64,000 nucleotides of DNA from Microvirga makkahensis (GCF_009830105.1 NZ_WURB01000001.1:434001-498000); one strand, 5' to 3'. Counted from the first letter of the stretch, positions 18,400-29,464 are shown. Notes: generated from the letters alone by a model not told the origin. Numbers and translations: made by a program.

Positions 18400-19566
18400 A
18401 TGTCACAGGCGACGGCTTACGAGCAGCTCATGCTCGAACTTGTGAATTCCGCCCGGGCCAAGGCGGGCGTCCAGCCTCTGGCCTTCAACGGCTCTCTCAA
18501 CAAATCTGCGGATGCTCACACGAATTGGATGATCGCGAGCGACACGTTCTCCCACACAGGCGTGAGCGGTTCGACGCCGACGGCCCGCATGAAGAGCGCG
18601 GGCTATATCTTCAGCGGCTCCTGGTCATCGGCGGAGAACATCGCCTGGGCCAGCACCCGCGGCCCCTCGGGATATCAGGACGAGGTGCAGCTTCTGCACA
18701 CCAATCTCATGAACAGCCCAGGCCACAAGGCCAATATCCTGAACGGCACGTTCCGCGAGATCGGAATCGGTTTCAATACGGGCGATTATCGGGGCTGGAA
18801 TGGCGCCTTCGTGACCGAGAACTTTGCGCGCTCCGGCACGAAGGCGTTCCTCACCGGCGTCACCATGGACGACAAGGACGGCGATCGCTTCTATGATGTG
18901 GGCGAGGCGCTGGGGAGCGTGACGGTTATTGCGGTGAGCTCCACCGGCGCGCGCTACACCACGGCCTCGGGGAGCGCGGGCGGCTACAGCCTCGCGCTGG
19001 CGGCCGGCACCTACAAGATCACTTACTCCGGGGGCGGCCTCGTCCCGGTCACGAAGCAGGTGACGATCGGCGCCAGCAACGTGAAGCTCGATCTCATCGA
19101 TCCTGCCATGATCAAGACGGTCACCGGCACGACGGCTGCGAACATCCTTTATGGATCGTCGGGAGTGGACCTGATCAAGGCCGGCGCGGGGAACGACAAG
19201 CTCTATGGCAGATCCGGAAATGACACGCTGCGCGGCGATACCGGGAACGACACGCTCCACGGAGAAAGCGGCAGGGACAGGCTTGATGGAGGAGCCGGGA
19301 ACGACTTTCTCATCGGTGGCGCCGACGCTGACGTCTTCCAATTCGCGGGACGATGGGGATCCGACAGGATCTCCGGCTTCCAGGACGGCATCGATCGCAT
19401 CGACCTGCGCGGCAATTCCCTGAACTTCGGCGCCTTGTCGATCACACAGGTCAACGCCGACAGCGACGGGAGGGCGGACGACGTGATCGTCAAGGCCAAT
19501 GGCCAATCGATCGCCCTGCTGAACATTCAGAAAGCCGTGATGGGCGTGACGGATTTCCTGTTTTAG
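18400..19566 (+). CDS. Secreted CAP-domain protein with RTX calcium repeats
   Basis: Predicted 388-residue protein. Residues 6-150 form a CAP/SCP domain (MLELVNSARAKAGVQPLAFN, SHTGVSGSTPTARM, NSPGHKANILNGTFREIGIG). Residues 155-235 resemble a SdrD B-like Ig domain (DDKDGDRFYDVGEALGSVTV). Residues 245-330 carry hemolysin-type nonapeptides such as AGAGNDKLYG, SGNDTLRG and DGGAGNDFLIGG, which bind calcium. The absence of an N-terminal signal peptide and the RTX C-terminus, ending in hydrophobic FLF, point to type I secretion. A good ribosome site (AAGGGG) lies upstream. No type I ABC exporter gene is nearby, so export would rely on components elsewhere. Confidence 0.88.
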   Translation: MSQATAYEQLMLELVNSARAKAGVQPLAFNGSLNKSADAHTNWMIASDTFSHTGVSGSTPTARMKSAGYIFSGSWSSAENIAWASTRGPSGYQDEVQLLHTNLMNSPGHKANILNGTFREIGIGFNTGDYRGWNGAFVTENFARSGTKAFLTGVTMDDKDGDRFYDVGEALGSVTVIAVSSTGARYTTASGSAGGYSLALAAGTYKITYSGGGLVPVTKQVTIGASNVKLDLIDPAMIKTVTGTTAANILYGSSGVDLIKAGAGNDKLYGRSGNDTLRGDTGNDTLHGESGRDRLDGGAGNDFLIGGADADVFQFAGRWGSDRISGFQDGIDRIDLRGNSLNFGALSITQVNADSDGRADDVIVKANGQSIALLNIQKAVMGVTDFLF

Positions 19567-19684
19567 AATCCTGCTCGGCGGTCTCGGAGCCCTTCTCACA
19601 ATCCCGTGCAGGTCCAGCCGGAGGGAAACGCTCCGCGCCTGAAGCGTTTAACTGTCCGCACACGGAACGGATACCTGACGAAAC

Positions 19685-20758
19685 ATGCGGACATTCGATA
19701 TCCTCCGGACGGGGGCTATTCTCCTCGTCCTGGCTTGGCCGTTGAACCTTGCGGCTCAGCCTTTGCAAAAGCCCAAGGCCGCCCCCGGGATCATGACGGC
19801 GACCCTCGAGCGCGCGAAGGAACTCGAGAACCTTCGCTCCCTCATCGTGTCGCGGCATGGGATCATCGTGGCGGAGCAGACCTTCGGCAACGCCAGCCTC
19901 GAGCGTCCGACCAACATCAAGTCTGCATCCAAGAGCATCCTCTCCGCGCTCGTCGGCATCGCCATCGAGCGCGGCATTTTCAAAGGTGTCGATCAGCCTG
20001 TCGCGGAACTTCTCGGCTCGAGCGTACCGCAGAACGCCGACGAGCGGGTCCGCCAGATCACCATCGGTCATCTCCTCTCCATGCAAGCGGGACTGGAGCG
20101 GACATCCGGACCCAATTACGGCGCATGGATCAGCAGCGACAACTGGGTTCGTTACGCTCTGACGAGGCCCTTCGTGGACGAGCCTGGCGGGCGCATGCTC
20201 TATTCGACCGGCAGCACGCACTTGCTCTCGGCCGCGCTCACGAAAGCCTCGAAGCGCAGCACCTTGGAGCTGGCGCGCGAATGGCTCGGCGAGCCTCTCG
20301 AAGTGATGGTGCCGCCATGGACCCGCGATCCGCAAGGCATCTATCTCGGCGGCAACGAAATGGCGCTGTCGCCGCGCGCCCTGCTGCGCTTCGGTGAGAC
20401 CTATCGTCAGGGCGGCACCATCGAGGGCAAGCGCGTTCTGCCGGAAAGCTGGGTCAGGGAATCCTGGCAGCCCCGCACGTCCTCGCCGTTCACGGGCGAC
20501 AGCTACGGCTATGGCTGGTACATGCGCGAGATGCGCGGACACATGGTCTACTATGCCTGGGGCTTCGGCGGGCAGATGGTCTACGTGGCGCCGAGCCTCG
20601 GGATGACGGCCGTCATGACCTCGGACCCGACGGAGCCCTCGCGAGAGGGCAATTACATCGGTCAGCTCCACGCCCTCGTGGCGGATTCGATCATTCCCGC
20701 CCTCGAAGCAGGGCCGGATGATCCGCAGGCCACGGGCAGCACCGTGCCGACGCCGTGA
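19685..20758 (+). CDS. Serine hydrolase, class C beta-lactamase-like
   Basis: Predicted 357-residue exported enzyme. Residues 1-25 form a signal peptide (ILRTGAILLVLAWPLNLAAQ). The catalytic SxxK is Ser80-Lys83 in KSASKSILSALVG. YSTG near residue 174 takes the YxN place, and WGFGGQMVYVAP near residue 292 is the third conserved region, where GGQ is typical of esterase-like members rather than true beta-lactamases. Length fits periplasmic beta-lactamase-fold hydrolases. Substrate unknown; DD-peptidase or esterase activity is more likely than antibiotic hydrolysis. It ends one base before the convergent lrgB gene. Confidence 0.85.
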   Translation: MRTFDILRTGAILLVLAWPLNLAAQPLQKPKAAPGIMTATLERAKELENLRSLIVSRHGIIVAEQTFGNASLERPTNIKSASKSILSALVGIAIERGIFKGVDQPVAELLGSSVPQNADERVRQITIGHLLSMQAGLERTSGPNYGAWISSDNWVRYALTRPFVDEPGGRMLYSTGSTHLLSAALTKASKRSTLELAREWLGEPLEVMVPPWTRDPQGIYLGGNEMALSPRALLRFGETYRQGGTIEGKRVLPESWVRESWQPRTSSPFTGDSYGYGWYMREMRGHMVYYAWGFGGQMVYVAPSLGMTAVMTSDPTEPSREGNYIGQLHALVADSIIPALEAGPDDPQATGSTVPTP

Positions 20759-21481
20759 TCATTCGACCATCCATTGCAGCACGAGCGGCAGCAGCAGGGC
20801 CGTGACAAGGGCGTTGAGCCCCATGGCGATGCCGGCAAAGGTGCCCGCGAGCGAGTTCACCTGAAAGGCCCGCGCGGTGCCGATGCCATGGGAGGCCAAG
20901 CCGACGGCGAAGCCGCGAGCCCGCCAATCCTTCATGCGTAGCGCATTCATGAGCGGCGTCACCATAACGGAGCCGACGACGCCGGTGAGCATGATGAGAA
21001 TGGCCGTCAGCGCGGGATCGCCGCCCAACGTTTCCGCGATGCCCATGCCGACCGGCGCCGTCACGGATTTCGGCGCGAGCGAGACGAGAATCGAGCGGGG
21101 CATGTCGAACATTCGCGCCAAGGCCACCGCCGAGACGATGGCCGTGACGGAGCCCACGATCAGCGCCGCCGCCATCGGCACGATGGCGCGCAGCACGATG
21201 CGGCGGTTCTGGTAGAGCGGAATGGCGAGCGCGACGGTAGCGGGACCGAGCAGGAAATGCACGAATTTCGCGCCTTCGAAATAAACCGCATAGGACGTGT
21301 TCGTGGCCCAGAGCACGAGCGCGACCGCGATGACTGAGACCAGAACCGGGTTGCACAGGGGATGGCGGCCGAAGGCCTGGGAGATGCGGTCGGCGACCAC
21401 GTAGGCGCCCAGCGTCACGACGAGCCAGAGCAGCGGCGTCTGCGAGAGATAAACCCAGAGGGAGAAGGCCTGATCCGTCAT
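20759..21481 (-). CDS. lrgB: LrgB family membrane protein
   Basis: Predicted 240-residue protein with about seven hydrophobic helices, matching the LrgB/CidB/YohK family in length and motifs. Family signatures include LLGPATVALAIPLYQNR, PKSVTAPVGMGIAETLGG and GIGTARAFQVNSLAGTFAGI. With LrgA it forms a holin/antiholin-like system linked to autolysis control and, in plants and some bacteria, to export of glycolate or pyruvate. It overlaps lrgA by four bases (ATGA), so the two are translated from one message. Confidence 0.9.
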   Translation of the reverse strand: MTDQAFSLWVYLSQTPLLWLVVTLGAYVVADRISQAFGRHPLCNPVLVSVIAVALVLWATNTSYAVYFEGAKFVHFLLGPATVALAIPLYQNRRIVLRAIVPMAAALIVGSVTAIVSAVALARMFDMPRSILVSLAPKSVTAPVGMGIAETLGGDPALTAILIMLTGVVGSVMVTPLMNALRMKDWRARGFAVGLASHGIGTARAFQVNSLAGTFAGIAMGLNALVTALLLPLVLQWMVE

Positions 21482-21885
21482 GGTTTCTCCTCTGCGCCGG
21501 TCGCGCCGGCATCATCCATCGACGAACCGCTCAAGCGCGACACGGCCACGAAAGTCACCACCGTGACGACGAGCGTGATGAAGGTGGAGACGACCAGGGC
21601 CGCGACGAGCCCCGCGCCGTACGCCGCCAGCACGTCGAGCCGCTGCACGACACCGACGCTCGCCGGGATGAACAGGAGCGACAGATGCGCAAGCAGTCCC
21701 TTGCTCGTGGAATCGAGGGCCCGTCCGAACTCGGGCACCGATTTCCTGATCCGGCCGCGCAGGCTCAACACGGCCAGCAGAATCAGCATCCCGAGGACAG
21801 GCCCTGGCACCGGCCAGCCGAATCCTCGCACGATCACCTCCCCGATGAGCTGGCATAGAAGGATCACGGTCAAACTGACGATCAT
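21478..21885 (-). CDS. lrgA: LrgA/CidA family membrane protein
   Basis: Predicted 135-residue holin-like inner-membrane protein. Four hydrophobic helices include CQLIGEVIVRGFGWPVPGPV near residue 10, where the conserved GEVIV and PGPVLGML segments of the family sit, and LLAHLSLLFIPASVGVV. The start at 21885 is preferred because AAGGA stands about 6 bases upstream; the 22 additional in-frame residues upstream resemble nothing. It is the first gene of the lrgAB pair. Confidence 0.9.
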   Translation of the reverse strand: MIVSLTVILLCQLIGEVIVRGFGWPVPGPVLGMLILLAVLSLRGRIRKSVPEFGRALDSTSKGLLAHLSLLFIPASVGVVQRLDVLAAYGAGLVAALVVSTFITLVVTVVTFVAVSRLSGSSMDDAGATGAEEKP

Positions 21886-22100
21886 GGGCGGTCCTTGGGG
21901 CGATACGCGAACGAAGGGATGGCAGGTCGTCCTATATACATTCCGCAGCATAGCCTGGCGGAAGGAATGAATACTAAGGTCGGGCTGACTGAGCCGCCCT
22001 CGGACTGTCTTCCAGAGCTTGGCTATGATACCTGCTCCATCGACGAGGCATGACGGCGCTCGTTCTGTAACGTCATGCTGGGCTGGGCGACGAATGTGGC

Positions 22101-23360
22101 ATGAACGACACGTCCCTTCTCCTGCGTCTGGTGGTGGCCTTGGCCATCGGACTTCTCATCGGCCTCGAGCGCGGCTGGCGCCAGCGCGAGGAGGCCGAGG
22201 GCGAGCGCACGGCGGGGTTGCGGACCTATACGCTGACCGCCCTGCTCGGCGCTCTGTCGGCCCTCCTCTCGGCCGATACGAGTCCCGTTTTTCTCGGCCT
22301 CTCGTTCCTAGGCTTCGCGCTGGCGTTCGGCGCCTTCGCCTGGCTGGAGGCGAAGACCGAGCGGAACTTCAGCGTCACCAGTGTCGTCGCCGGTCTCATC
22401 ACCTTCTCCCTGGGCGCCTACGCGGTGCTGGGCGATCTGCAGCTGGCGATCGCGGCCAGTGTAATCGTCACCCTCATCCTCGCCCTCAAGCAGCCTCTCC
22501 ACACCTGGCTGAGACGCCTGACATGGCTTGAGATCAGGTCCGTTCTCATCCTGCTGGCGATGACGTTTCTCGCGTTGCCGCTTCTGCCGAACCGAACCAT
22601 CGATCCTTGGGATACAGTCAACCCGTCCGAGATCTGGCTGCTTGCCATCATCATCGCGGCCATCTCGTTCGCCGGCTACGCGGCCGTTCGCGTCATGGGA
22701 AGCCAAGCGGGCGTCGCGCTCGCGGCACTCGCGGGCGGCCTGGCCTCCTCGACGGCGACGACCGTGACGCTCGCACGCATGGCGCGGGAGCACCCGGCGG
22801 CGAGTCCGCTGCTTGCCGGCGGCATACTCCTGTCGGGCGTAGTCATGGTCGCGCGCGTGCTAATCGTCGCGAGCGCCCTGAACCAGGCGCTCCTCATTCC
22901 CCTCGCGTGGCCGCTGGGCGCGGCGGGGCTGGTTCTGATCGCCGTGGCGGGGCTGCTCCTCCTTAGACACGGCAGAGGCAGCGAGGAGCATCCCCGGCTC
23001 AGCGTCAGAAACCCCTTCGATCTCGCCATGGCCCTGCAGCTCGCAGCGCTCATCGCGGTCATCAGCCTCCTGGCGAAGCTCGTCAGCGATGCCATGGGCG
23101 GCGCCGGTCTCACCCTCCTCGCGGCACTCTCGGGCATTGCGGACGTGGATGCGATCACGCTCTCGCTGGCGCGCCTGTCGCACGATGGCGTCACGATCAC
23201 GACGGCGGCGCTGGGCATCGGCACCGCGACGGCGGTGAATACCCTGGTGAAGGCCGGAATGACGTTCAGTCTGGGAACGAAGAAGGCGGGATGGATCGTA
23301 TCGGGAACGAGCATGGCTGCCATCGCGGCAGGCGGCCTGGCATTCGCCGTTTTCAACTGA
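22101..23360 (+). CDS. MgtC/SapB and DUF4010 domain membrane protein
   Basis: Predicted 419-residue membrane protein with roughly eleven to twelve helices. The N-terminal third matches the MgtC/SapB fold (ALAIGLLIGLERGWRQRE, ERTAGLRTYTLTALLGALSA). The C-terminal two thirds match DUF4010 (LAGGLASSTATTVTLARMAR, ALSGIADVDAITLSLARLS). This two-domain form is common in Proteobacteria, and its role is unproven; MgtC proteins are linked to magnesium limitation and ATP control. It stands alone, divergent from lrgA. Confidence 0.88.
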   Translation: MNDTSLLLRLVVALAIGLLIGLERGWRQREEAEGERTAGLRTYTLTALLGALSALLSADTSPVFLGLSFLGFALAFGAFAWLEAKTERNFSVTSVVAGLITFSLGAYAVLGDLQLAIAASVIVTLILALKQPLHTWLRRLTWLEIRSVLILLAMTFLALPLLPNRTIDPWDTVNPSEIWLLAIIIAAISFAGYAAVRVMGSQAGVALAALAGGLASSTATTVTLARMAREHPAASPLLAGGILLSGVVMVARVLIVASALNQALLIPLAWPLGAAGLVLIAVAGLLLLRHGRGSEEHPRLSVRNPFDLAMALQLAALIAVISLLAKLVSDAMGGAGLTLLAALSGIADVDAITLSLARLSHDGVTITTAALGIGTATAVNTLVKAGMTFSLGTKKAGWIVSGTSMAAIAAGGLAFAVFN

Positions 23361-23397
23361 CGCGATGAAACATGACAGCAGGAGCAAGAACCCCTGC

Positions 23398-23712
23398 TCA
23401 GGCAATGCTCTCACAGCGCGGGCATGAAGCGGACCTGCGTGAGAAGTAGCGGACCCTGCACGGAGGACAATCCGCAATCAGATCCCTCTGATCCCAGAAG
23501 TTGTCCCAGTCCATCTTTTCCTCACGGAGTTCGACAGCAGCCTCAAGAGAATCGGCGTGAATGCGATGCAGGAACACTGGTTCCTTCAACCAACCTCCGA
23601 CGGATTGCAGCCGATACACTTCGCTTGAGGAAGTGCAGGTCACACTGTCGTCGTCAAGATCGTACCATGCTTCAATAACCCTTTCCTCCAAGAGCAACTC
23701 CAGCGAACCCAT
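23398..23712 (-). CDS. Small protein with C-terminal zinc-ribbon-like cysteines
   Basis: Predicted 104-residue protein I do not recognise. It starts MGSLELLLEERVIEAWYDLD, is acidic, and ends with two Cys pairs, DCPPC and SCPRC, that could hold a zinc ion. GGAG five bases before the ATG supports the start. The ribosome site sits just after the rpoD terminator's T-tract, so the gene would be translated either from rpoD read-through or from a promoter inside rpoD's 3' end. The middle (VYRLQSVGGWLKEPVFLHRI) looks like a compact beta domain. Confidence 0.65.
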   Translation of the reverse strand: MGSLELLLEERVIEAWYDLDDDSVTCTSSSEVYRLQSVGGWLKEPVFLHRIHADSLEAAVELREEKMDWDNFWDQRDLIADCPPCRVRYFSRRSASCPRCESIA

Positions 23713-23722
23713 TATCTCCAAG

Positions 23723-23751
23723 AAAAAGGCGGGCTCGAAGCCCGCCTTTTT
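23723..23751 (-). terminator. Intrinsic terminator of rpoD
   Basis: The arms 23723-23735 (AAAAAGGCGGGCT) and 23739-23751 are perfectly complementary around a three-base loop. On the minus strand the GC stem is followed by five Ts, beginning 9 bases after the rpoD stop codon. The A-tract on the other side makes it potentially bidirectional. Confidence 0.9.
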
Positions 23752-23759
23752 CGATTGTC

Positions 23760-25751
<1,992 letters not shown>

Positions 25752-25869
25752 GCTTCGCTCTACTCCGGCGCTCCATCAGCCTCCTCTGCGAGACTGACGA
25801 TGCGCGAATGGGCAGCAAGGCCTTCGGCCCGGCCACCCGGAAATCCTCATCCATTCAACAGCAAGTCAC

Positions 25870-25888
25870 TTGACTAACCGTTAACCAT
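25870..25888. promoter_or_regulatory. Candidate CtrA-type site between dnaG and rpoD
   Basis: TTGA, seven bases (CTAACCG), then TTAACCAT. The alphaproteobacterial cell-cycle regulator CtrA binds TTAA-N7-TTAA, often with a TTAACCAT half, so this has one mismatch. It lies about 120 bases upstream of the rpoD start. Chance occurrence is possible. Confidence 0.35.
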
Positions 25889-25919
25889 CTCCTGCCCGTA
25901 TTGAGCCACATTCCGTCTC

Positions 25920-27818
25920 TTAGAAACCGGCTCCCCCAGCGGACCCGTTCTTGTCCAAGTCGGCCTCGGCACCCTCGACGGAGGACAACTGGTTCTGGAC
26001 CTCTCGCAGCCAAGCGAGATTAGCCTCGTTGTCCTCTTCGGCGAGCGCACGCTCGGCGGCCCGAAGTTCGCTATGTAACGTGCGCGCACGGCGATGCAAG
26101 GTGATGGCTTGCCTCAATGCGTCCTCAAGCCGCAAGGAATCCGCATGCGGATCGAGCATCCAGCGGTCCCCGGGACGGACCAGGGAGCTGAGCCTGTCCG
26201 CCGCCTGGATCAGCCCGGCACGCTCCAGGCGAGCCAGCATCACGCTCGGATCGGCTGGCTCGCCGCTGGCGGCACCGTCCAGCAGGAGACTGCGCATCAT
26301 TTGGGCGGCGCGCCCTTCAAGTTCAAGGCCTGCAAGGGTTTCCGCGTGATCCTGAATAAGGTTCGGATGCGCCAGAAAGGTGCAGAGGATCATCGCCTCC
26401 CGGGGACTTTCCGCCGTTCCGCCGGTGAAAAGGGGGCTTCGCGCCAGGAGCGGCGATACGCTCAGGCGAGCGCTCGGCGTCGTCGGTGCGGGCCCGCGAA
26501 AATCGCGCCGACCCGCGCCGCCGTGACGTTTGAACCGGCTGGCTCGAGAATCGGGACTCAAGGCCGCAAGGCGGCTTTCGATCTCCTCCCGGTAGTACCT
26601 TTTCAGGGTTTCGTCGCGAATCAGCGCAAGTGATTCGCGGAGCCGCTGGTCCAGGGCCGCCCGCCGCTCCGGGGTGTCCAATGGCGCGGCCTCGGTCTCC
26701 CGGGCCCAGAGGATATCGACCAGGGGCTTGGCCGCGGCCAGCACCCGCTCGACGGCCGTCCGGCCTCCGGACCGGACGAGATCGTCCGGGTCCTGGCCCT
26801 CGGGCAGGAGGGCGAAGCGCAGGGATTTCCCGGCGGTCAGGCTCGGCAGCGCCGTGTCGAGGGCGCGATAGGCGGCGCGCTGCCCGGCCCGGTCGCCGTC
26901 GAAGCACAGGACCGGCTCGTCGGAGAGGCGCCACAGCAGGCTGAGCTGATCCTCCGTGAGGGCCGTGCCCAGGGGCGCGACCGCATTGGGAAATCCCGCG
27001 ACGGAGAGCGAGATCACGTCCACATAGCCTTCCACCGCGATCACGGTGCCCAGGTCGTGCGCGGGCTGCCGGGCGAGATGGTAGTTGTAGAGGAGCCGCC
27101 CCTTGTTGAAGAGCGGCGTATCCGGCGAGTTCAGATATTTCGCCGGCACGTCGGCGCTCATGGCGCGCCCGCCGAAGGCGATCACGCGGCCCCGAACGTC
27201 GCAGATCGGGAACATCACCCGGTCGCGGAAGCGGTCGTAGGGCACCTTCACGTCCTCGCCCGCGATCAGCAGGCCCGCCTCCGCCATCATCTCGATGGAG
27301 ATGCCCTTGCCCGCCAGATGGTCGCGCAGGGCGAAGCGCTCCGGCGGCGCATAGCCGATCCGGAAGCGCTTCTGCGTCTCCGGGCCCAAGGACCGTCCCG
27401 CCAGATAATCGCGCGCCTTCAGGCCGAAGCGGCCCTGGAGCGAGGCTTCGAAGAACTCCGCCGCCATGTCCATGACGTCGTAGAGCGTCCTGCGCTTCAC
27501 CTCCTCCGCCCGGTCCTCGTGCGTGAGCTTGGGCAGAGGCACTCCCGCTTCCCCGGCCAGCCGCTCGACGGCCTCGGGGAAGGAGAGCCCCTCCGTCTCC
27601 ATCAGGAAGGTGAAGATGTCGCCGTGCTTGCCGGAGGAGAAGCAATGATAGAACTGCTTCTGGTCATTCACGTAGAAGGACGGCGTCTTCTCCGCATTGA
27701 AGGGCGACAGGCCCTTCCATTCCCGCCCCGCCTTCTTCAAGCGCACGCGCTTGCCCACGACGGCCGAAACCGGCAGCCGGGCGCGGATCTCCTCGAGGAT
27801 TTGGGGCGGGTAGCGCAC
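25920..27818 (-). CDS. dnaG: DNA primase DnaG
   Basis: Predicted 632-residue primase that makes RNA primers at the replication fork. The N-terminal CHC2-type domain is present but altered: the usual Cys, His, Cys, Cys ligands read Ser38, Asn41, Cys59 and Ser62 (GLSPFNAEKTPSFYVND, YHCFSSGKHGD). The TOPRIM catalytic core shows VEGYVDVISLSVAG and CFDGDRAGQRAAYRA with the metal-binding acidic residues. The C-terminal helicase-binding region follows. The GTG start at 27818 (VRYPPQILEEIRARLP) matches the family's normal N-terminus better than the in-frame ATG at 27911. Confidence 0.95.
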   Translation of the reverse strand: MRYPPQILEEIRARLPVSAVVGKRVRLKKAGREWKGLSPFNAEKTPSFYVNDQKQFYHCFSSGKHGDIFTFLMETEGLSFPEAVERLAGEAGVPLPKLTHEDRAEEVKRRTLYDVMDMAAEFFEASLQGRFGLKARDYLAGRSLGPETQKRFRIGYAPPERFALRDHLAGKGISIEMMAEAGLLIAGEDVKVPYDRFRDRVMFPICDVRGRVIAFGGRAMSADVPAKYLNSPDTPLFNKGRLLYNYHLARQPAHDLGTVIAVEGYVDVISLSVAGFPNAVAPLGTALTEDQLSLLWRLSDEPVLCFDGDRAGQRAAYRALDTALPSLTAGKSLRFALLPEGQDPDDLVRSGGRTAVERVLAAAKPLVDILWARETEAAPLDTPERRAALDQRLRESLALIRDETLKRYYREEIESRLAALSPDSRASRFKRHGGAGRRDFRGPAPTTPSARLSVSPLLARSPLFTGGTAESPREAMILCTFLAHPNLIQDHAETLAGLELEGRAAQMMRSLLLDGAASGEPADPSVMLARLERAGLIQAADRLSSLVRPGDRWMLDPHADSLRLEDALRQAITLHRRARTLHSELRAAERALAEEDNEANLAWLREVQNQLSSVEGAEADLDKNGSAGGAGF

Positions 27819-28197
27819 GAGGCGTGTATCTCCAAACTTGCTCCATAAACTAGGGCGTTCGCGCCGGAGGGAGAAACATCGCGGCCAAGCTGTTCTGTGC
27901 CCGCAATCCACAGGCTTGGCTGCGTTTACGGACCTTGGTTCCGGCTTTTCTCCTCATCCGGCCTCTCGAAGGACCGGGAGCCCCTGCCTTCGGCCCGCCC
28001 ATGGGTCGTCGTCCCCGGCCTTGTACCGGCAATCCCGATCCTCCGAAGCGTCACGCTCTTCGCATCGGGAGGGCCAACCGATCCCCGGATCACGTCCGCA
28101 GACGGCCAGGGCGCCGAAAGGATGCGCCATCTGGAGGATATGAAGCCGCGATCAAGGGCAAGGCGGGCTCCTTCGACGGGAAGCCCGGAGGTGCGCC
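27819..28197. other. Intergenic region between dnaG and an Lrp-type gene
   Basis: It should hold the dnaG promoter. Sequence around 28000-28080 (GTCGTCCCCGGCCTTGTACC) resembles the 'ccgggcttgtgcccggg' type of dispersed intergenic repeat seen in many Rhizobiales genomes, but only one copy is in this window, so this cannot be confirmed here. No gene is recognised. Confidence 0.35.
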
Positions 28198-28629
28198 TCA
28201 CTCGCGCGACCATTCGGTCGCCAGCACGATATGGGTCGTAGCGGTCGCCACCCCCTTCACCGCGGCGACCTGATCCCTGATCGCGTTGAGGATCGCATTG
28301 GAATCGCAGGCCACCATGACCATGAGATCGATGGAGCCCGTCAGGGAGTGGCAGGCCGTGATTTCGGGAATGCCGGACAGCACAGGCACCACCTGCTTGC
28401 AGCGGAAGCCCGGCTCGAAGGTCACGGCGATCATGGCCTTCACGGCGGGATCGTGCTCCAGGCCGAGATTCACTGTGTAGCCCTTGATGATGCCTTCGCG
28501 CTCCAGGCGGCGCATCCGCTCCTGGGTGGCGCTGCGGGACAGTCCTACGCTGCGGGCAAGACCCACGAGGCTCTCACGGGCGTTCTTCCGCAAGGCCGCA
28601 ACGATGATCCTGTCCTTGTGGTCCAGCAT
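28198..28629 (-). CDS. Lrp/AsnC family transcriptional regulator
   Basis: Predicted 143-residue regulator. The N-terminal winged helix-turn-helix covers residues 5-60 (LVGLARSVGLSRSATQERMR, EREGIIKGYTVNLG). The C-terminal RAM ligand-binding domain follows, with VTFEPGFRCKQVVPVLSGIP and ITACHSLTGSIDLMVMVAC. Such proteins usually sense amino acids. It is divergent from the isochorismatase-family hydrolase gene (start 28751), which is a plausible target because the 121-base gap would contain both promoters. Confidence 0.9.
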   Translation of the reverse strand: MLDHKDRIIVAALRKNARESLVGLARSVGLSRSATQERMRRLEREGIIKGYTVNLGLEHDPAVKAMIAVTFEPGFRCKQVVPVLSGIPEITACHSLTGSIDLMVMVACDSNAILNAIRDQVAAVKGVATATTHIVLATEWSRE

Positions 28630-28750
28630 GGCGCCCCGTCAGCCGCGAAAGTGAATGCGACCGGCATTTAGCCGGTCAGACCGTCATCTTGTCGAGTGAA
28701 ACCGGCAGAGGATTCGTGGAAGCTCGGGCAGCATTCCACAGGAGTTCCCA

Positions 28751-29335
28751 ATGTTCCCCGATCTCTTGAACGCAGTTCTTCTGCCCATCGACATGCAGAA
28801 GGCTTTCGACGATCCCTCCTGGCCACGCCGCTGGAACGGGGCCGTCGACGCCAACGGGCTGTCGCTGCTCGGTGCTTGGCGGGCGGCGAAGATGCCCGTC
28901 ATCCATGTCAGGCACGATTCCGTCGAGCCCGGCTCGACCCTCGCGCCCGGCCGGCCGGGCAACGCGTTCCGGGACGGTTTCGGCCCGCAGGGAGATGAGC
29001 CGCTCGTCGCCAAGAGCGTGAACTCGGCCTTCATCGGCACCGATCTCGAGCAGCGTCTCCGGCGGCTCGGGACCGATACCATCTTTGCTTACGGCATCTC
29101 GACCGACATGTGCGTGTCGACCACCGTGCGGATGGGGGCCAATCTGGGCTACCGCATGATCCTGGTGGAGGACGCCTGCGACTGCTTCGACCTGCCCGAC
29201 GGCCGGGGCGGCACCATTCCGGCCGAGGTTATCCATGCGGCCCATGTGGCGACGCTGGGCTTCGAGTTCGCCAGGGTCGTCACCACGCGGGACCTGGTTC
29301 GGGCGCTCGCGGGGACCAGGGCGGTTGCAACCTGA
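28751..29335 (+). CDS. Isochorismatase-family cysteine hydrolase
   Basis: Predicted 194-residue enzyme with the complete Asp-Lys-Cys triad: Asp14 in LLPIDMQKAFDDP, Lys88 in PLVAKSVNSAF, and Cys121 in GISTDMCVSTTVR. The family includes nicotinamidase, isochorismatase, N-carbamoylsarcosine amidase and ureidoacrylate hydrolase, all of which cut C-N or C-O bonds next to a carbonyl. The triad indicates an amidase-type activity; the substrate is unknown. It is divergent from an Lrp-type regulator that may control it. Confidence 0.88.
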   Translation: MFPDLLNAVLLPIDMQKAFDDPSWPRRWNGAVDANGLSLLGAWRAAKMPVIHVRHDSVEPGSTLAPGRPGNAFRDGFGPQGDEPLVAKSVNSAFIGTDLEQRLRRLGTDTIFAYGISTDMCVSTTVRMGANLGYRMILVEDACDCFDLPDGRGGTIPAEVIHAAHVATLGFEFARVVTTRDLVRALAGTRAVAT

Positions 29336-29464
29336 AGCCGCACGACCGCCGGACGATGTGCGCGGCCGGAGCGGAACCGGGCGCGGAGAAGGTGAATCCC
29401 TGGCGATCAACCCTCACCGAGCCGCGCCATTTCGCCTCGGCCCCACTCCACCGGGGGAACGGGA

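Noticed and set aside
28000..28080. Possible dispersed Rhizobiales intergenic repeat
   Set aside because: Only one copy in this window, so repeat status cannot be shown here.
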